A stretch of DNA of 64,000 nucleotides, taken from the NCBI RefSeq assembly GCF_016745095.1, contig NZ_CP067087.1:1972501-2036500 (forward strand), read 5' to 3'. How positions within the stretch are numbered: position 1 is the first letter of the stretch; the number at the start of each line of letters is the position of its first letter. Under the pieces are notes generated by a model. It was not told the DNA's origin, did not search any database, and worked only from the letters and a program-made list of their open reading frames with translations. Shown piece after piece: positions 61,565 through 64,000 of this stretch. The translations under genes were made by a program, and so were the position numbers. The stretch is from Croceicoccus sp. YJ47 (lineage in GTDB: Bacteria > Pseudomonadota > Alphaproteobacteria > Sphingomonadales > Sphingomonadaceae).

Positions 61565-62535
61565 GCCTCCACCGCTTGGGCGAAACCGGCCTCGGGCGCA
61601 AGGGCAGGATCGGTCGTGATCCGCGTCGCGCGCCCCGTCCGGCGGGAAAGCTCGGCGATCCGATCCTCCGACAGATGCGAGGCTAGGGCGGGGTGGGCAG
61701 CGATCAATATGGTGCCCGCCCCCGCGACCCGTTCCGCGCGGCGCAGCAACTGGCGCGCGGCGGCGGCCATGCGGCGATGGGCCACGCGGTGCAGGATCGA
61801 CGGGCCGCCGTTGCGCGAAACGATCTGGACGAAGCCGAAGCCGTTCATCGCCGTGCGTTCGTGGGCGAATCCGGCAAGGGCATGGGTCAGCGCGTCATCG
61901 ACCGCGCGGCGGTCCGCTTTGTCCGGTAGCGTTGGAAAGTCGATGCCGACCGATCCGCCCATGTCGAATCGGCGCAGCGCCGCCGCGATGGCCGGCACGG
62001 CGGAGAGCGATAAAGTGCGCGGCGGCAGGGTGCCGTCAATGTCGATCAAGGTCATGGCGGGCGTCGGGGACAGGACGATCGCGCCGCCGGTGAAATCGAG
62101 GCGGCGCTCGAACGCCTCGGCCATCAACGCGTCCCATTCGCCGCCGGGAAAGCTTCGCACGCGCACCGGATCGTGCCCTTCGTCGCGCAGCATGTCGAAC
62201 AATGTCGGCGCGCTGCGCAAACCGGCGTCGGTCGGGCGGGCCTGCGCGCGTTTCACGCGGCCCGGCTCGCCAATCGCGGCGCGCGTGATTTCGAGTGTGA
62301 TCGCCGCCCCCTCGCTCGCGTCGCGGGGCAGGCGCGATACCAGCACCTCCGTCCCGTCGGCGAGGCGCGCCGTCCCCCGCGCAGCGCCCGTGTGCCGCGC
62401 CACCAGCCGGGCGGCCACCACCGCGCCCGCCGCCAGCTCGCCCGGCCAGCGGATGCGCGCAGCGACAATGGCGTCATTCTCGATACAGACCGCGCGTTCC
62501 TCCGCGATGCCGTCCTCGACGCGCCAGTCAGCCAA
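61561..62535 (-). CDS. rng: Ribonuclease E/G-family protein (Rng-like)
   Basis: 324 residues. The catalytic RNase E/G core is visible: MTLIDIDGTLPPRTLSLSAV contains the metal-binding Asp, GGSVGIDFPTL the second acidic site, and HERTAMNGFGFVQIVSRN the third region. It is shorter than the 450-1000 residue E. coli enzymes and lacks the S1 and zinc-link parts, so it is a compact alphaproteobacterial form. It overlaps maf by 8 bp. Confidence 0.85.
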   Translation of the reverse strand: MADWRVEDGIAEERAVCIENDAIVAARIRWPGELAAGAVVAARLVARHTGAARGTARLADGTEVLVSRLPRDASEGAAITLEITRAAIGEPGRVKRAQARPTDAGLRSAPTLFDMLRDEGHDPVRVRSFPGGEWDALMAEAFERRLDFTGGAIVLSPTPAMTLIDIDGTLPPRTLSLSAVPAIAAALRRFDMGGSVGIDFPTLPDKADRRAVDDALTHALAGFAHERTAMNGFGFVQIVSRNGGPSILHRVAHRRMAAAARQLLRRAERVAGAGTILIAAHPALASHLSEDRIAELSRRTGRATRITTDPALAPEAGFAQAVEA

Positions 62536-63103
62536 TGGCGAAGCCCGCGGATTTCAGCAATGCGCGCGTTTCATAAAGGGGGAGGCCGACCACGCCCGAA
62601 TGGCTGCCCCGTATCCACTGGACCAGCGCCTCGGCCATGCCCTGCAGCGCGTAGCCGCCGGCCTTTCCGTCCCATTCGCCGCTGGCGATATAGGCGGCGA
62701 TTTCCTCGTGGGAGAGCACCTTGAAACGCACGATCGTCTCGCTCAACCGTTCGCGGATCGTGCCGTCGGGCGCGCGCAGGGCAATGGCGGAAAGGACGCT
62801 GTGCCGGCGTCCGGACATGAGCGTGAGACAGGCGCGCGCGGTATCCGCATCCTCCGCCTTGGGCAGGATGCGGCGACCGAGCGCAACGACCGTGTCCCCG
62901 GCCAGCACATGACCGGTATCGTCGCGGACGGCTTCGGCCTTTTCGCGGGCCATGCGGCGGGCATAGGCGCGTGGAAGCTCGCCATCGCAGGGCGTTTCGT
63001 CGATGTCGGCGGGCGCGATGCGGGCCGGCGCGAGGCCCAGGCGCGACAGCAGTTCGGCCCGGCGCGGGCTGGCCGAGGCGAGGATCAGTTCGGGCGCGGA
63101 CAT
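62528..63103 (-). CDS. maf: Maf nucleotide pyrophosphatase
   Basis: 191 residues. ILASASPRRAELLSRLGLAP is the Maf signature, followed by HVLAGDTVVALGRRILPKAE (catalytic Asp) and GKAGGYALQGMAEALVQWIR. It hydrolyses modified or non-standard NTPs. It lies between infA and rng on the same strand. Confidence 0.93.
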   Translation of the reverse strand: MSAPELILASASPRRAELLSRLGLAPARIAPADIDETPCDGELPRAYARRMAREKAEAVRDDTGHVLAGDTVVALGRRILPKAEDADTARACLTLMSGRRHSVLSAIALRAPDGTIRERLSETIVRFKVLSHEEIAAYIASGEWDGKAGGYALQGMAEALVQWIRGSHSGVVGLPLYETRALLKSAGFAIG

Positions 63104-63144
63104 CGGTTCAGGCGCGGAGAGGTTACAGGTGCGCGCGGAGCGGC

Positions 63145-63390
63145 TCAGCTCGGTCCCGGACCGCCGCGACCCGGCATGAAGCGATAGGTGATGCGGCCCT
63201 TGGTCAGGTCATAGGGCGTCAGTTCGACGAGAACCTCGTCACCGACGAGAACGCGAATCCGGTTCTTGCGCATCTTGCCCGCGGTGTGGCCGAGAATCTC
63301 GTGATCGTTCTCAAGCTTCACCCGGAACATTGCATTGGGCAGCAGTTCGACGACCGTGCCACGCATTTCGAGGAGTTCTTCTTTGGCCAT
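63145..63390 (-). CDS. infA: Translation initiation factor IF-1
   Basis: 81 residues from the ATG at 63390; the open frame continues upstream but IF-1 begins [20 protein letters not shown]. The S1/OB fold motif [20 protein letters not shown] is nearly invariant. A short Gly/Pro tail (PGRGGPGPS) makes it about nine residues longer than E. coli IF-1. Confidence 0.95.
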   Translation of the reverse strand: MAKEELLEMRGTVVELLPNAMFRVKLENDHEILGHTAGKMRKNRIRVLVGDEVLVELTPYDLTKGRITYRFMPGRGGPGPS

Positions 63391-63611
63391 GTGCGGGCTT
63401 CGTGCGCCCTTCCTTTCCGCTGCTGTTCGATGAATTCGTTCGTCCGGCCGAAACCGGAACGATGCGCGCCCATAGCGTCGCCGCGCCGAAATGGGAAGCG
63501 CCATGGGCAAATTCAAGCGATTACGCACGTTTGGTCGTGCCGTGCCGCACTGCGACAAATTAATACCACCCGTGACTATCTCACGCAGGGGCGGTCTTCT
63601 ATCGCAGGCCC
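63391..63611. other. Divergent promoter region of infA and the TonB receptor
   Basis: 220 bp between divergent genes with no gene of its own. It should hold the promoters of infA (minus) and of the receptor (plus). The stretch CAAATTAATA near 63557-63566 is the only AT-rich part. Confidence 0.4.
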
Positions 63612-64000
63612 ATGATCATTCGTCCGACCTTCGGCGCGAGCGCGGCCATCGCCGTCATCGCATGCAGCAGCCCCGCCCTGGCACAGAACGGCAGCGATGC
63701 GCAGCCGGGCGGAGACGTCGTTGAGGGCGAGCCCGTCACGCTCGATGAAATCGTCGTCATCGCCCCGCGCCTTCGCGGTTCGGTCGATGCGCCGCAAGCG
63801 CCCGTGGCCGTGCTCGACGAGGAGGAGATCGCCGGTTTCGGCGCCGGCTCCATCGCCGAGCTGGTCGAGCAGCTCGCCCCGCAGGTCGGATCGGGAAGCG
63901 GACGCGGCGGCGGCAGGCCGGTCTTTCTCCTCAACGGACAGCGCGTGTCGAGCTATCGCGAATTGTTCAACTATCCGCCCGAGGCGATCGCGCGGGTCGA
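63612..64000 (+). CDS. TonB-dependent receptor, partial (5' end)
   Basis: Starts at the ATG at 63612 and runs off the window without a stop (129 codons seen). A signal peptide ([13 protein letters not shown]) is followed by the TonB box-like [11 protein letters not shown] and the plug domain ([20 protein letters not shown] then [20 protein letters not shown]). It is an outer-membrane receptor; the ligand cannot be read from this part. Confidence 0.9.
   Translation, partial: MIIRPTFGASAAIAVIACSSPALAQNGSDAQPGGDVVEGEPVTLDEIVVIAPRLRGSVDAPQAPVAVLDEEEIAGFGAGSIAELVEQLAPQVGSGSGRGGGRPVFLLNGQRVSSYRELFNYPPEAIARV

Noticed and set aside
1-64000. CRISPR array or second mobile element
   Set aside because: No regularly spaced repeats, and no transposase or IS ends were found outside the prophage.

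Overview
The window is GC-rich alphaproteobacterial chromosome carrying one large prophage. Gene content points to Sphingomonadales, perhaps the Erythrobacteraceae: an infA-maf-rng-yacG-tRNA-Phe block, a hybrid CheB/CheR/HWE kinase, TonB-dependent uptake genes and Fnr/Crp regulators. This taxonomic call rests on gene style only; no marker gene pins it down.

Host part, left (1-21.5 kb). An acyl-CoA ligase ends in a strong hairpin. An osmoprotectant-type ABC transporter follows, whose fused permease/binding-protein gene is broken by a frameshift. Next come a Crp/Fnr regulator behind an AT-rich promoter with a perfect dyad, a 1472-residue CheB-CheR-PAS-GAF-PAS-HWE kinase-receiver protein, and a second stand-alone CheB. 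A 2OG-Fe(II) oxygenase pairs with a CNT nucleoside transporter. A PAP2 phosphatase, a 5-oxoprolinase and an Fnr with four candidate cluster cysteines follow. A btuF-btuC-btuD-type uptake operon is preceded by a cobalamin riboswitch. Host part, right (61.2-64 kb): tRNA-Phe(GAA), yacG, rng-like RNase, maf, infA, and the start of a TonB-dependent receptor.

Prophage (about 21,517-61,207, 39.7 kb). It is a P2-like myophage (Peduoviridae type) inserted at the 3' end of tRNA-Phe, with a 23-bp duplicated core at both ends and repeated TGCCCCC motifs inside both ends that look like integrase arm sites. The integrase sits next to the intact tRNA. From left: an early operon on the minus strand (cro-like YdaS, CII-like regulator, Ogr, ParB, an ASCH-like protein, a GapR/DUF2312 protein, several tiny zinc-ribbon proteins, AlpA) running away from a divergent repressor; a plus-strand lysogenic operon with a WYL/TerB-like protein; the tail operon V-W-FI-FII-E/E'-T-U-D; a fibre operon J-I-fibres; a two-gene PIN-domain module; the head/lysis operon O-N-M-L-X-holin-endolysin-Rz/Rz1-nuclease-R-S; the divergent packaging genes P-Q; two small zinc-ribbon genes; a winged-helix replication protein; and the integrase.

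The most striking signal is regulatory. Three copies of a dyad TTGTTGTA-N11-TACAACAA stand upstream of exactly the three places where late operons must start (V; J; the divergent O/P pair). Each centre lies 57-59 bp from the first ATG, no Shine-Dalgarno is present, and J and P share a TAGCTGGCG element ending at the ATG. The prophage encodes its own Ogr zinc-finger activator. This suggests an Ogr regulon with leaderless late transcripts. The prophage also has signs of decay: an amber codon inside the E tail-assembly gene and a frameshift in the tailspike gene. The PIN-domain pair (46.6-47.9 kb) and the WYL/TerB operon (28.3-29.6 kb) are the best candidates for undescribed accessory functions.
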